Assembly: GCF_000159635.1 (NCBI RefSeq)
Contig: NZ_GG667192.1
Location: forward strand, 680,189-744,188
Source of the DNA: Corynebacterium lipophiloflavum DSM 44291
GTDB taxonomy: Bacteria > Actinomycetota > Actinomycetes > Mycobacteriales > Mycobacteriaceae
DNA length: 64,000 nt
Direction of reading: 5' to 3'
Below the pieces are notes generated by a model. The model was not told where the DNA came from. It searched no databases and saw only the letters and a program-made list of their open reading frames with translations. Below are positions 35,504 to 44,303 of this stretch, one piece after another. Numbering within the stretch: position 1 is the first letter of the stretch; the number at the start of each line of letters is the position of its first letter. The position numbers and the translations under genes are program-made.

Positions 35504-36820
35504 CTAGCGCCGCCCCCGCCTGTCGCGCGACACCAGGGTCACCTGGACCACGTCGAGCATCTCCAACCGCGCCAAGGCCTCGCGCAGCGCGAACTGCCAC
35601 TGCCACAGCCGTCGGTACACCTGATCGAACCCGTCGGCAGCGGCCTCGCGCAAACGGCTGTCAAACATCTCTCGCTGCAGGCGCAACGACGCCGCGAGGT
35701 GCGCCGGTGCCCGTGTCTGCGCCACAACACGCAATGGCGTTCGCCGGTCGACGATGCGCACCACTTCCTCGGGCGTCGAATAGCTCAGCCCCGGCCAAAT
35801 GTAAGCCCGCAGCGACTGCAGCGCCGCGTCCGCCGCCGGCGTGAAAGCCTCGGTACGCATCACTGTCTGTAGCGCGGCCCTGCCACCTGGATCCACGAGG
35901 TGGCCCACAGCGGACAGGTACTGCGCCTTGCCCGCCGGCGCCAGCGTCTCTAGGCGTTCCACGCTAACTACAGCGTCATAGTCGCTGCGCCGCTTGTTCG
36001 CGCGCGTCCACTCCGGCGCCAGCAGCGCGACGTGGACAGCGCCGCCGACACCCGCGTAGACCACCCGGTCGCGCAGCGCGCCCGCGGCGTGCTCGTCGGC
36101 GGCCCAGGCATCGACAACCGCCCCGCGGCGTGCAGCCGCGAGTGAAACCGCCCCGCCCGAGGACGGGAACTCGAGCACATGGGTGCCGCGGCCGGTCGCG
36201 CAGGCGTCGAGAAGCATCTCCACCGAGCGTTGCTGGACGTCGCTCAAATCCCCCCTCGACGCATCGATCGGCTCGGAAAACTCCGTCACATCGACAAAGT
36301 ACGTCCCCGCGGATGCCCTGCCTGCGCGCGCCTGCTGGGATTTCACCCGCACCCGCTGCGTCGTCGGCACTCCCGTGGCGAAATGGCCGGCAAACCCACT
36401 CATCCCATCCCCGGCGAAGTGCTGCACCAGCTCCGCCGGAATTTCCCCGCCGCCGTCGAAATGCTTGGGACTGATCGTCGGGGTCTTGGGCCGGTATCCG
36501 GACTGGAGCAGCTTAACCAAGACGTCGACGAGGGCTTCGCTGCTGGCTGCGGCCCATTCCCCCGCCATGAACCCTTCCGCGAGGCCCACCCAGCCGCTGT
36601 CGGCGATCCGGCGAAACAACATGTCGTGCTCAACTACCAGGTGCGCGTCACGCTGCGGGTCGAGCTCGATCTCTGCTGCCGCGCAGGCGCTCGCGAACTT
36701 CGCCTCCGCGACCCGCGCTCCAATCCTCGCCGCCGGGCCCGAGGGCACGGCCAGCAGCCCTGGCCAGGCTTGGGTATCCACCGTTGCTAGGTGTTCGGGT
36801 ACGTCCGGGGCGGTTAACAC
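35504..36820 (-). CDS. Cyclopropane-fatty-acid-synthase-like methyltransferase
   Basis: The 438-residue protein has the layout of CFA/UfaA-type lipid methyltransferases: an N-terminal accessory region with DSGWVGLAEGFMAGEW (about 74-89), a middle linker and a C-terminal Rossmann domain (about 190-430) with SVERLETL and YIWPGLSYSTPEEV, like the FPGG region of CFA synthases. The S-adenosylmethionine loop is unusual: HVLEFPSSGGAVSLAAA replaces the common VLEIGCGWGG. Activity may be altered. GTG start, with TAAAGT 7 bp upstream. Confidence 0.82.
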   Translation of the reverse strand: MLTAPDVPEHLATVDTQAWPGLLAVPSGPAARIGARVAEAKFASACAAAEIELDPQRDAHLVVEHDMLFRRIADSGWVGLAEGFMAGEWAAASSEALVDVLVKLLQSGYRPKTPTISPKHFDGGGEIPAELVQHFAGDGMSGFAGHFATGVPTTQRVRVKSQQARAGRASAGTYFVDVTEFSEPIDASRGDLSDVQQRSVEMLLDACATGRGTHVLEFPSSGGAVSLAAARRGAVVDAWAADEHAAGALRDRVVYAGVGGAVHVALLAPEWTRANKRRSDYDAVVSVERLETLAPAGKAQYLSAVGHLVDPGGRAALQTVMRTEAFTPAADAALQSLRAYIWPGLSYSTPEEVVRIVDRRTPLRVVAQTRAPAHLAASLRLQREMFDSRLREAAADGFDQVYRRLWQWQFALREALARLEMLDVVQVTLVSRDRRGRR

Positions 36821-36827
36821 GCGGACA

Positions 36828-36833
36828 ACTTTA
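36828..36833 (-). promoter_or_regulatory. -10 box of the CFA-like methyltransferase gene
   Basis: TAAAGT on the minus strand lies 7 bp before GTG 36820. Confidence 0.5.
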
Positions 36834-36900
36834 ACGGCTTTTCCGCGCCTGAAGCGGCAGGCGCGGCGGGGCTTGCGTCAACGGGAACTGCACGGAGGCG

Positions 36901-36906
36901 TATTAT
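36901..36906 (+). promoter_or_regulatory. -10 box of ndh
   Basis: TATTAT lies 42 bp before the ndh ATG, giving a normal leader with AAGGAAGG as ribosome-binding site. The -35 is not obvious. Confidence 0.5.
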
Positions 36907-36948
36907 GGCGGGCGATACTCAACAACGTCCCGCAAGGAAGGTACACCT

Positions 36949-38346
36949 ATGGCTGAAACAGCATTACGCCCGTCAGGTAACCGCCACCACGTCGTCATTA
37001 TCGGCGCCGGGTTCGGCGGCATTTTCGCAGCTCGCGAGCTTGCTGACGCCGATGTCGACGTCACCATCATCAACCGCACCAACCACCACCTGTTCGTCCC
37101 GCTGCTGTACCAGGTGGCAACCGGCATCCTTTCCACCGGCGAGATCGCGACCTCCGTGCGACAGATCCTCTCCGGCCAGGACAACGTTGACGTGGTGCGT
37201 GGCGATGTTACTGACATCGACGTCGAGGCCCAAACCGTGACTGCTCACGAGGGCGAGTTTTCCCGCACCTACGCCTACGACTCCCTGATCGTCGCAGCGG
37301 GCGCCGGCCAGTCCTACTTCGGAAACGATCACTTCGCGGAGTTCGCTCCCGGCCTGAAGACGCTCGACAACGCGCTGGAAATCCGCGCCCGCATCATCAC
37401 CGCCTTCGAGCGCGCTGAGGTCGCTGAGACCGCCGAGGAGCGCGACCGCCTCCTCACCTTCGTCATCGTCGGCGCCGGCCCGACCGGTGTTGAGCTTGCC
37501 GGGCAGATCGCCGAGATGGCGCACCGCTCCTTCGCGCACGGCTACTCCAACTTCGTTCCCTCCCAGGCAAAGATTGTGCTTATCGACGGCCTGCCCCAGG
37601 TGCTTCCCCCCTTCGGTAAGCGTCTCGGCAAGCGCGCGCAGCGCGAGCTGGAGAAGAAGGGCGTCACCGTAGTCCTCAACTCCATGGTGGTAAACGTCGA
37701 CGAGGAATCGGTGACCTACAAGGACACCAAGACCGAGCAGGAAACCACGATCCCGTCGGTGACCAAGATCTGGTCCGCCGGCGTCCAGGCCTCCCCTCTC
37801 GGCAAGCTGATCGCCGACCAGGTCGGCGTCGAAGCCGAACGCAACGGCAAGGTTCCGGTCAACTCCGACCTGACCGTCGGTGACAAGTCGAACGTTTTCA
37901 TCATCGGCGACATGATGAGCCGCGACCGCCTTCCGGGTGTCGCCCAGGTCGCCATCCAGACCGGCCAGTACGTCGCCCGCGTTATCAAAGAGCAGGTCGA
38001 GCACGACGTTGCCCCGGAGGCCCGCGACGACTTCGAGTACTTCGACAAGGGCTCCATGGCCATCGTCTCCCGCTTCAACGCCGTGGTGAAGATGGGCAAG
38101 GTCGAGGTCAGCGGCTTCATCGGCTGGTTGATGTGGCTCGCCGTCCACGTCTCCTTCCTCGCCGGCGCGCGCAACCAGTTCGTCACCATGGTGTCCTGGT
38201 TCACCAACGCGCTGACTCCGAAGCGCCACAACCTGGCCACCACCTTGTCGCAGATGCACGGCCGCACCGCGCTGCTGAAGCTGCGCGAGAAAGCGGCGGC
38301 CGAAGACGGAGTGCCGGAGCTACGCGACACCAACGGCGAGAACTAG
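36949..38346 (+). CDS. ndh: Type II NADH:quinone dehydrogenase
   Basis: NDH-2 transfers electrons from NADH to menaquinone without pumping protons and is the main NADH entry to the corynebacterial respiratory chain. The 465 residues show two dinucleotide folds, IIGAGFGG (about 17-24, FAD) and VGAGPTGVELAG (about 173-184, NADH), HLFVPLLYQVATG (quinone side, about 46-58) and a hydrophobic C-terminal anchor (GWLMWLAVHVSFLAG, about 390-404). The ribosome-binding site AAGGAAGG precedes the ATG. A terminator follows. Confidence 0.97.
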   Translation: MAETALRPSGNRHHVVIIGAGFGGIFAARELADADVDVTIINRTNHHLFVPLLYQVATGILSTGEIATSVRQILSGQDNVDVVRGDVTDIDVEAQTVTAHEGEFSRTYAYDSLIVAAGAGQSYFGNDHFAEFAPGLKTLDNALEIRARIITAFERAEVAETAEERDRLLTFVIVGAGPTGVELAGQIAEMAHRSFAHGYSNFVPSQAKIVLIDGLPQVLPPFGKRLGKRAQRELEKKGVTVVLNSMVVNVDEESVTYKDTKTEQETTIPSVTKIWSAGVQASPLGKLIADQVGVEAERNGKVPVNSDLTVGDKSNVFIIGDMMSRDRLPGVAQVAIQTGQYVARVIKEQVEHDVAPEARDDFEYFDKGSMAIVSRFNAVVKMGKVEVSGFIGWLMWLAVHVSFLAGARNQFVTMVSWFTNALTPKRHNLATTLSQMHGRTALLKLREKAAAEDGVPELRDTNGEN

Positions 38347-38364
38347 TTCCTCCCCCGCGCCCTC

Positions 38365-38396
38365 AGCCCGGCTTCCGCTCGCGGAGCCGGGCTGTT
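38365..38396 (+). terminator. Terminator after ndh
   Basis: A 9-bp stem (AGCCCGGCT, 38365-38373 / AGCCGGGCT, 38385-38393) is followed by GTTGC; the T-run is weak. Confidence 0.55.
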
Positions 38397-38441
38397 GCAC
38401 GCCATGGCGTATCATTCTTTCACACTCAGTTACTACTCGAG

Positions 38442-38453
38442 CTTCGTACGAAG
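38442..38453. repeat. 12-bp palindrome before corA
   Basis: CTTCGTACGAAG is a perfect palindrome ending in the purine-rich AAGGGGG that probably serves as the corA ribosome-binding site. It could be an operator or a small hairpin affecting translation. Confidence 0.4.
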
Positions 38454-38467
38454 GGGGCCTACACACC

Positions 38468-39550
38468 ATGCCGCCACGCCTACCGTTGTCGCTGCAACGC
38501 GGCAAACGCCCCGACGGCGCGCCCGCGCCCTCTTCAACGAGTCTGCCGATTCCGATTGAGCGCAACGTCGACTTCTGCCGCATCTTCCTCGACGGCAAGA
38601 AGCTGCCCGGGGAAACACGGGTGACCCAGGCGCTGAAGTTGGTCGAAGAACACGAGAACGCGTTTCTGTGGTTGTCGCTCAGCGAGCCAAACACGACGCA
38701 GATGGAGCGCATTGCCGAGATCTTCGACCTGCACGACCTCATCGTCGATGACATCGTCGACGCCCACCAGCGCCCGAAGATGGAGCGCTACGACGACCAG
38801 TTGTTCATGGTCGTGCGCTCCGTCTACTACCGCGACGACGAAGAAGTTGCCGACGCCCGCGAGATCATCTCCACCGGCGAGGTGCAGGTCGTTCTGGGGC
38901 CAAAGTTCGCCATCACGATTCGCCACAAGGCTCCCCTGCCCGATCTCACCCGCGAACTCGAGGAGGATGAGGAACTCGCAATCCTTGGCCCGCCGGCCGC
39001 GGCGTGGAAAGTCTTCGACCACGTGGTGGACAACTACCTTAAGGTGGCCACTGCCCTGGGACGCGACGTGGACGAGCTGGAAAACGAGGTGTTCACGCCC
39101 AGGCGCGACATCAACATTGACAAGATCTACATGTACAAACGCGAGATCTTGGAGATGCGCCACGCGATCGACCCGCTCGGGCCCGCGCTGCGCGCTGGGC
39201 TGATGAACAACAAGGACATGCTGCGCAAGGTGCTGCGCTCGTACTTCCGCGACGTCCAAGACAACGCGATGATTGTCAGCGATCACGTCTCCGGGTTCGA
39301 CGAGCGGCTGTCGTCGCTTCTCGACGCCTCCGTGGCGAAGGTCAACATGCAGCAGAACAGCGACATGCGCACGATTTCCGCGGTGGTTGGCATGGCTGCC
39401 GCTCCGACCATGATCGCCGGAATCTACGGCATGAACTTCGCGTACATGCCGGAGCTCGCATGGCGCTGGGGGTACCCGGCGGTCCTGATCCTGATGGCCA
39501 CCGTGATGATCGTCATGTACTGGTGGTTCCGCAAGAACCACTGGCTGTGA
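38468..39550 (+). CDS. corA: CorA-family magnesium/cobalt transporter
   Basis: CorA is a pentameric divalent-cation channel. The 360-residue protein has the large acidic/alpha-helical cytoplasmic funnel (about 20-300) and two C-terminal membrane helices. The first ends in the selectivity motif YGMNF (about 320-324), and the second is VLILMATVMIVMYWWF followed by the basic RKNHWL end. Length and layout are typical. GTG or TTG starts were not needed; the ATG at 38468 has AAGGGGG about 11 bp upstream. Confidence 0.95.
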   Translation: MPPRLPLSLQRGKRPDGAPAPSSTSLPIPIERNVDFCRIFLDGKKLPGETRVTQALKLVEEHENAFLWLSLSEPNTTQMERIAEIFDLHDLIVDDIVDAHQRPKMERYDDQLFMVVRSVYYRDDEEVADAREIISTGEVQVVLGPKFAITIRHKAPLPDLTRELEEDEELAILGPPAAAWKVFDHVVDNYLKVATALGRDVDELENEVFTPRRDINIDKIYMYKREILEMRHAIDPLGPALRAGLMNNKDMLRKVLRSYFRDVQDNAMIVSDHVSGFDERLSSLLDASVAKVNMQQNSDMRTISAVVGMAAAPTMIAGIYGMNFAYMPELAWRWGYPAVLILMATVMIVMYWWFRKNHWL

Positions 39551-39557
39551 GGGGTTG

Positions 39558-39998
39558 CTATCGGCCCTCGCGCAGGATCATGAGCTTGAGGTTTGTGGTG
39601 GCCACGAGCTTGGCCTCGTGGTACATCTCCACGCGCCACAAGTGGGTGGTGCGACCGGTGTGGACGGGCAGCGCCACGGCGTCGATGCGGCCGTCTTCGA
39701 CGCTGCCGAGCAAATCGGTGTAGTTGCTCATGCCGACCGCCCCGGCGCCGGAGTAAGCCACCGCGGCGATGGAACCAAGCGTCTCTCCAATCGAGCAGTA
39801 CAAGCCACCATTGGCGATTCCCGTGACCTGGTGGTGCTGCGGGGTGACGTCGACGTAGCCCTCCGTGCGGTCCCGCGAGACGTAGGTGATGGCGATCCCA
39901 AGGGTGTTCGCCAACCCCTGATTCACGGCGTTGATGCCTTCTAGCTCGTCGTCGGTTAAGGGTGAGGTAATCGGCTCGCTGCCAAATCTGTGATCCAT
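39558..39998 (-). CDS. PaaI-type hotdog thioesterase
   Basis: The 146-residue protein has a single hotdog domain. GIANGGLYCSIGETLGS (about 80-96) fits the PaaI/YbdB active-site helix, and MYHEAKLVATTNLKLMIL is the last strand pair. Such enzymes hydrolyse acyl- or aryl-CoA esters; the substrate is unknown. The promoter is striking: TATAAT is 6 bp before the ATG (leaderless) with a 15-bp palindrome 2 bp further upstream, so it is probably under repressor control. Divergent from gnd. Confidence 0.9.
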   Translation of the reverse strand: MDHRFGSEPITSPLTDDELEGINAVNQGLANTLGIAITYVSRDRTEGYVDVTPQHHQVTGIANGGLYCSIGETLGSIAAVAYSGAGAVGMSNYTDLLGSVEDGRIDAVALPVHTGRTTHLWRVEMYHEAKLVATTNLKLMILREGR

Positions 39999-40004
39999 GC
40001 CACC

Positions 40005-40010
40005 ATTATA
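40005..40010 (-). promoter_or_regulatory. -10 box of the paaI-like gene
   Basis: Perfect TATAAT on the minus strand, 6 bp before ATG 39998. Confidence 0.65.
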
Positions 40011-40012
40011 CG

Positions 40013-40027
40013 TTTAACACTGTTAAA
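40013..40027. promoter_or_regulatory. Candidate operator (15-bp palindrome) at the paaI promoter
   Basis: TTTAACACTGTTAAA has 7-bp arms around one central base. It abuts the TATAAT at 40005-40010, occupying the spacer upstream of the paaI -10, and is 62 bp before gnd. Confidence 0.65.
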
Positions 40028-40076
40028 AAGTGTCCGAAAGTACCAGCAAACTATCACGCAACGTTTCGGCGCAGCG

Positions 40077-40082
40077 TAGTAT
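40077..40082 (+). promoter_or_regulatory. -10 box of gnd
   Basis: TAGTAT lies 7 bp before ATG 40090. Confidence 0.6.
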
Positions 40083-40089
40083 CTCACCC

Positions 40090-41550
40090 ATGACTACCGG
40101 TAACAAGCTTGCTCAGATCGGCGTCGTGGGGATGGCCGTTATGGGCTCAAACCTCGCACGCAATTTCGCTTCCAAGGGCCACACCGTGGCCATTTTCAAC
40201 CGCTCCCCGGAGAAGACCCGCGCGGTGATCGAAGCGCACGGCCACGAAGGCAACTTCATCGCCTCGGAGACCATCGAGGACTTCGTCGCATCCCTCGAGC
40301 GCCCGCGCAAGGCCATCATCATGGTCCAGGCCGGCCCCGCGACGGACGCGGTGATTGAGCAGCTTGCCGACGCCATGGAGGACGGCGACATCATCATCGA
40401 TGGCGGCAACGCCCTGTTCACCGACACCATCCGCCGCGAGCAGGAGATGGCGCAGCGCGGCCGCCACTTCGTCGGCGCCGGCATCTCCGGCGGCGAAGAG
40501 GGCGCGCTCAACGGGCCGTCGATCATGCCCGGCGGCCCGAAGGAATCGTGGGAAACGCTGGGGCCGCTGCTGGAGGACATCTCCGCCAAGGTCGACGGCG
40601 AGCCCTGCGTGACCCACATCGGATCCGACGGCGCGGGACACTTTGTCAAGATGGTGCACAACGGCATCGAGTACGCCGACATGCAGGTCATTGGAGAGGC
40701 CTACCACCTGCTGCGTTACGCAGCCGGAATCGAGCCTGCGGCGATGTCCGACATCTTCGCCGAGTGGAACCAGGGCGACCTCAATTCCTACCTGATCGAG
40801 ATCACCTCGGAAATCCTGCGCCAAGTCGACGGACGGACCAACACGCCATTCATCGATGTCATCGTCGACGCCGCCGGCCAGAAGGGCACCGGCCGCTGGA
40901 CCGTTAAGGAAGCACTCGACCTCGGCGTTCCGGTCACCGGCATCGGCGAGGCCGTCTTCGCCCGCGCCCTGTCGTCGGCGCTGGCGCAGCGGGAGGCCGC
41001 CCAGCGCATCGGCCTGCCCTCCGGCGATCTGACCACCCTCGAAAACCTCGGCGCGGATAAGGAACAGTTCATCGAGGACGTGCGCCGCGCGCTCTACGCC
41101 TCCAAGCTCGTCGCCTACGCTCAGGGCTTCGACGAGATCAACGCCGGTTCCCAGGCGTACTCCTGGGACATCAAGCCGGGCGACCTGGCCCGGATCTGGC
41201 GCGGCGGGTGCATCATCCGAGCAAAATTCCTCAACCGCATCACTGAGGCCTACGAGAACGACCCGGAGCTTCCCTCCCTGCTGCTCGACCCCTACTTCAA
41301 AGCCGAGCTTGAAGGTGGCCTGATCGACTCGTGGCGCCGCGTCGTGGCCGTTGCCACCCAGCTCGGTCTCCCGATCCCGGTCTTCGCCTCCTCGCTGTCC
41401 TACTACGACTCTCTGCGCTCCAAGCGCCTCCCGGCGGCGTTGATTCAGGGCCAGCGCGATTTCTTTGGCGCCCACACGTACCGCCGCGTCGATATGGAAG
41501 GCACGTTCCACACCGCGTGGTCGGGCGATCGCGAGGAGCTGAGCTACTAG
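40090..41550 (+). CDS. gnd: 6-phosphogluconate dehydrogenase (decarboxylating)
   Basis: Gnd oxidatively decarboxylates 6-phosphogluconate to ribulose 5-phosphate, producing NADPH in the pentose phosphate pathway. The 486 residues have the NADP fold GVVGMAVMGSNLARN (about 9-23), the NRS that binds the NADP 2'-phosphate, GISGGEEGA (about 130-138) in the substrate site, the catalytic KMVHNGIEY (Lys about 187) and C-terminal TYRRVDMEG. ATG 40090 is chosen over the upstream ATG 40030, which would add 20 residues unlike the family and swallow the -10 box. Confidence 0.97.
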   Translation: MTTGNKLAQIGVVGMAVMGSNLARNFASKGHTVAIFNRSPEKTRAVIEAHGHEGNFIASETIEDFVASLERPRKAIIMVQAGPATDAVIEQLADAMEDGDIIIDGGNALFTDTIRREQEMAQRGRHFVGAGISGGEEGALNGPSIMPGGPKESWETLGPLLEDISAKVDGEPCVTHIGSDGAGHFVKMVHNGIEYADMQVIGEAYHLLRYAAGIEPAAMSDIFAEWNQGDLNSYLIEITSEILRQVDGRTNTPFIDVIVDAAGQKGTGRWTVKEALDLGVPVTGIGEAVFARALSSALAQREAAQRIGLPSGDLTTLENLGADKEQFIEDVRRALYASKLVAYAQGFDEINAGSQAYSWDIKPGDLARIWRGGCIIRAKFLNRITEAYENDPELPSLLLDPYFKAELEGGLIDSWRRVVAVATQLGLPIPVFASSLSYYDSLRSKRLPAALIQGQRDFFGAHTYRRVDMEGTFHTAWSGDREELSY

Positions 41551-41578
41551 CGTTTAGGGTGCCAGGGCCCCGAGCAGG

Positions 41579-41584
41579 TAGTAT
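41579..41584 (+). promoter_or_regulatory. -10 box of the DEAD-box helicase gene
   Basis: TAGTAT lies 7 bp before ATG 41592. Confidence 0.6.
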
Positions 41585-41591
41585 CGCAGTA

Positions 41592-42884
41592 ATGACGTCT
41601 TTCGCCGACCTCGGCCTCCCCCGCCCCATTGTCAACGTTTTAGCCAAGCAGGGCATCACCCAACCCTTCCCCATCCAGGAAGAGGCAATCCCTGACGCGC
41701 TGGCCGGGCGCGACGTTCTGGGTCGCGGCCCTACGGGTTCCGGGAAGACGTTCACTTTCGGCCTTCCCATGCTGGCTCGACTCGCCGGTGCCCCGTCGAA
41801 GCCGGGGCACCCGAGGGGATTAATCCTCGCGCCGACTCGCGAGCTGGCCACCCAGATTCGCGAGCGTCTCGACGACCTAGCCGCCGCGCTCGGCCTGCGC
41901 CTGCTCGATGTCGTCGGCGGCGTTAACATCAACAACCACCTGCGCTCCCTCGCCGCGCCCGTCGATGTGCTGGTGGCCACCCCGGGACGCGCGGAGGACC
42001 TGATCAGCCAGCGCAAACTGTTCTTCGACCACGTCGAGATCACCGCGTTGGACGAGGCAGACCAGATGGCGGACATGGGGTTTTTGCCGCAGGTGCGCAA
42101 GCTGCTCGACCGCACGCCGAAAGGTGGCCAGCGCCTGCTGTTTTCCGCGACACTGGACGGGGACGTCGAAAAGCTGATCGCACGCTACATGTCTGACCCC
42201 GTCACGCACTCGACCGCGCCCGTCCAGGCCTCAGTGAACACGATGGAGCACTACCGGCTCCTCGTCGGCGACCGCGATGCGCGCAGCGACGTGGTGCTGC
42301 ACATCGGCGCACGCGAGGGAAAGACCATCATGTTCATGCGCACCAAGCACGGCGTGGATCGGCAGGTAAAGAAGCTGCGGCGCGCCGGCATTAACGCCCA
42401 GGGCCTGCACGGCGACAAGGGCCAGGGCGCGCGTACCCGCGCGCTCGAGGGCTTCGGCGACGGCACCGCGCCCGTCCTGGTCGCGACCGACATCGCCGCG
42501 CGCGGTATCGACGTCGACGACGTCTCTCTGGTCGTGCATGTCGACCCTCCCGCCGAGCACAAGGCCTACCTGCACCGCGCGGGGCGTACGGCTCGCGCGG
42601 GGTCGTCCGGGACCGTCGTCACGCTCGTGCTCGACGAGCAGGAAAAGGAAGTCCAGCAGCTGATGAACAAGGCCGGGGTCAGCGCGACACCGGTTCGGGT
42701 CACCGCAGAGTCGGACGAGTTGGCTAAGATAACGGGCGCACGTGAACCCTCTGGCGCGCCGCTGCCGCCGCCCGGGCAACCGCAGCAGGCAAAGCGGCCC
42801 GCCGCAGCACGCAACGGCAAACCATCGAACCCCGCAGGGCGTCCCTCGCGGCGCCGCCCACGAAGGAGTAGCGGACGCGGCTAA
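41592..42884 (+). CDS. DEAD-box RNA helicase
   Basis: The 430-residue protein is a compact DEAD-box ATPase. It has the Q motif FADLGLPRPIVNVLAKQGITQPFPIQ (two adjoining elements at about 4-29), Walker A GPTGSGKT (about 45-52), LDEADQM (about 156-162), FSATL (about 183-187) and HRAGRTARAG (about 326-335). A basic C-terminal tail (KRPAAARNGKPSNP to SRRRPRRSSGRG) probably binds RNA. Such enzymes act in ribosome assembly or cold adaptation (RhlE/CsdA type). The open frame runs upstream through gnd, but ATG 41592 with a 7-bp-spaced -10 is the start. Confidence 0.94.
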   Translation: MTSFADLGLPRPIVNVLAKQGITQPFPIQEEAIPDALAGRDVLGRGPTGSGKTFTFGLPMLARLAGAPSKPGHPRGLILAPTRELATQIRERLDDLAAALGLRLLDVVGGVNINNHLRSLAAPVDVLVATPGRAEDLISQRKLFFDHVEITALDEADQMADMGFLPQVRKLLDRTPKGGQRLLFSATLDGDVEKLIARYMSDPVTHSTAPVQASVNTMEHYRLLVGDRDARSDVVLHIGAREGKTIMFMRTKHGVDRQVKKLRRAGINAQGLHGDKGQGARTRALEGFGDGTAPVLVATDIAARGIDVDDVSLVVHVDPPAEHKAYLHRAGRTARAGSSGTVVTLVLDEQEKEVQQLMNKAGVSATPVRVTAESDELAKITGAREPSGAPLPPPGQPQQAKRPAAARNGKPSNPAGRPSRRRPRRSSGRG

Positions 42885-42923
42885 CGCACCCCCGGGTGCA
42901 CGCACGGCGTCTTTTTCACAGAC

Positions 42924-44303
42924 ATGGACATATTCATATCCATCCTCTCCCTAGTCGGATTCGTCGCGCTGACCGCGTCAACGGGCTTGTTCGTGGCTAT
43001 CGAGTTCGCCATGACAGGACTAGAGCGCTCCACCGTCGATGCGCATGTTCGTGCCAAGGGGGACCGCACCGCCCGAGCCGTCGCGAGGGATCACTCGAAC
43101 CTCTCCTTCGTCCTCTCGGGTGCGCAGCTCGGCATTACCGTGACCACGCTGGCCGCGGGTTATCTCGCTGAGCCCGTGCTGGGCCAGTTCTTCACCCCCC
43201 TGCTCGAGCTGGTCGGCCTCAACGCGAACGCAAGCCAAACGGTAGCGCTCATCTTGGCGCTGATCGTAGCCACGTTCCTGTCCATGGTGTTCGGGGAACT
43301 CGTTCCGAAGAATATTGCAATTACCGAGCCACTGGCCACCGCGCGGTTCGTCGTTCCGCCCGTCAACACGTTTAACACGGCGCTGAAGTGGTTCATTAAG
43401 TCGCTCAACCGCTCCGCCAACTGGTTCGTGCGCAAGCTCGGGATTGAGCCGGCGGATGAGTTGGCGTCGGCACGCTCGGGCCAAGAGCTCGGAGCGATGG
43501 TGCGAAACTCCGTGGAGGCGGGCAGCTTCGACGCTGAAACCGCCCGCGTGATCGACCGCTCCCTGCAGTTCGGCGAGTCGACCGCCGAGGAGTTCATGAC
43601 ACCGCGCTCGACCATTGAATCCTTGGATGTAAACGACACCGTCAACGATCTCATCGCGCTGTCACGCGCGTCGGGCCACTCCCGCTTCCCCGTCCGCCGC
43701 GGCGACCTCGACGACACCGTCGGCGTCGTCCACATCAAGGACGCCTTCTCCGTGGACAAGGAGCTCAGGAGCAGCGTCAAGCTCGGTGACTTGGCGCGCC
43801 CGGTGCATTTCATCCCCGGCACCCTCGACGGAGATTCCGTGCTCAACCGGGTGCGCTCGGCAGGCTCGCAGGTGGTTCTCGTCGCCGATGAATACGGCGG
43901 AACCCAGGGGCTCGTCTCCATTGAGGACGTCGTCGAGGAGCTCCTCGGCGAGGTCTACGACGAGTACGACGACCGCGAATCCGAGCGCGACTTCCAGCGT
44001 TTCGGATCCTCGTGGGAGGTCTCGGGACTGGTCAGGCTCGATGAGCTGAGCGAGCGCCTAAGCTACACCGCCCCGGAGGGCCCCTACGAGACCCTGGGAG
44101 GGTTGATCATGGCCACTCTCGGCCGCGTCCCTGTTCTCGGAGATAAGGTCGTGCTCCCCGAGACCGGTGGCGGGTTCCAGGAAGACTTCGAATCCGGCAA
44201 CGCGGGCCGCTGGACCGCCCACGTCACAGTGATGGATGAGCGCCGCGTGGACAAGGCGATCCTGACACCCGTGCCGTCCGCCTCAAAGGAGGCCACCTCA
44301 TGA
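42924..44303 (+). CDS. CNNM/HlyC-CorC family transporter (first of pair)
   Basis: The 459-residue protein has an N-terminal DUF21 membrane domain (about 1-190; helices near 4-25, 62-82, 96-116 and 130-150, with AIEFAMTGLERS and MVFGELVPKNIA), a CBS pair (about 215-335, EEFMTPRSTIESL) and a CorC_HlyC domain (about 350-445). The family transports Mg2+ or Na+/Mg2+ across the membrane. Its stop overlaps the next CNNM gene by 4 bp (ATGA). No promoter motif is obvious; the gap to the helicase is 39 bp. Confidence 0.93.
   Translation: MDIFISILSLVGFVALTASTGLFVAIEFAMTGLERSTVDAHVRAKGDRTARAVARDHSNLSFVLSGAQLGITVTTLAAGYLAEPVLGQFFTPLLELVGLNANASQTVALILALIVATFLSMVFGELVPKNIAITEPLATARFVVPPVNTFNTALKWFIKSLNRSANWFVRKLGIEPADELASARSGQELGAMVRNSVEAGSFDAETARVIDRSLQFGESTAEEFMTPRSTIESLDVNDTVNDLIALSRASGHSRFPVRRGDLDDTVGVVHIKDAFSVDKELRSSVKLGDLARPVHFIPGTLDGDSVLNRVRSAGSQVVLVADEYGGTQGLVSIEDVVEELLGEVYDEYDDRESERDFQRFGSSWEVSGLVRLDELSERLSYTAPEGPYETLGGLIMATLGRVPVLGDKVVLPETGGGFQEDFESGNAGRWTAHVTVMDERRVDKAILTPVPSASKEATS

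Noticed and set aside
36905-37240. Out-of-frame ORF overlapping the ndh start
   Set aside because: It begins in the ndh leader, lies in another frame of ndh, and has no family features.
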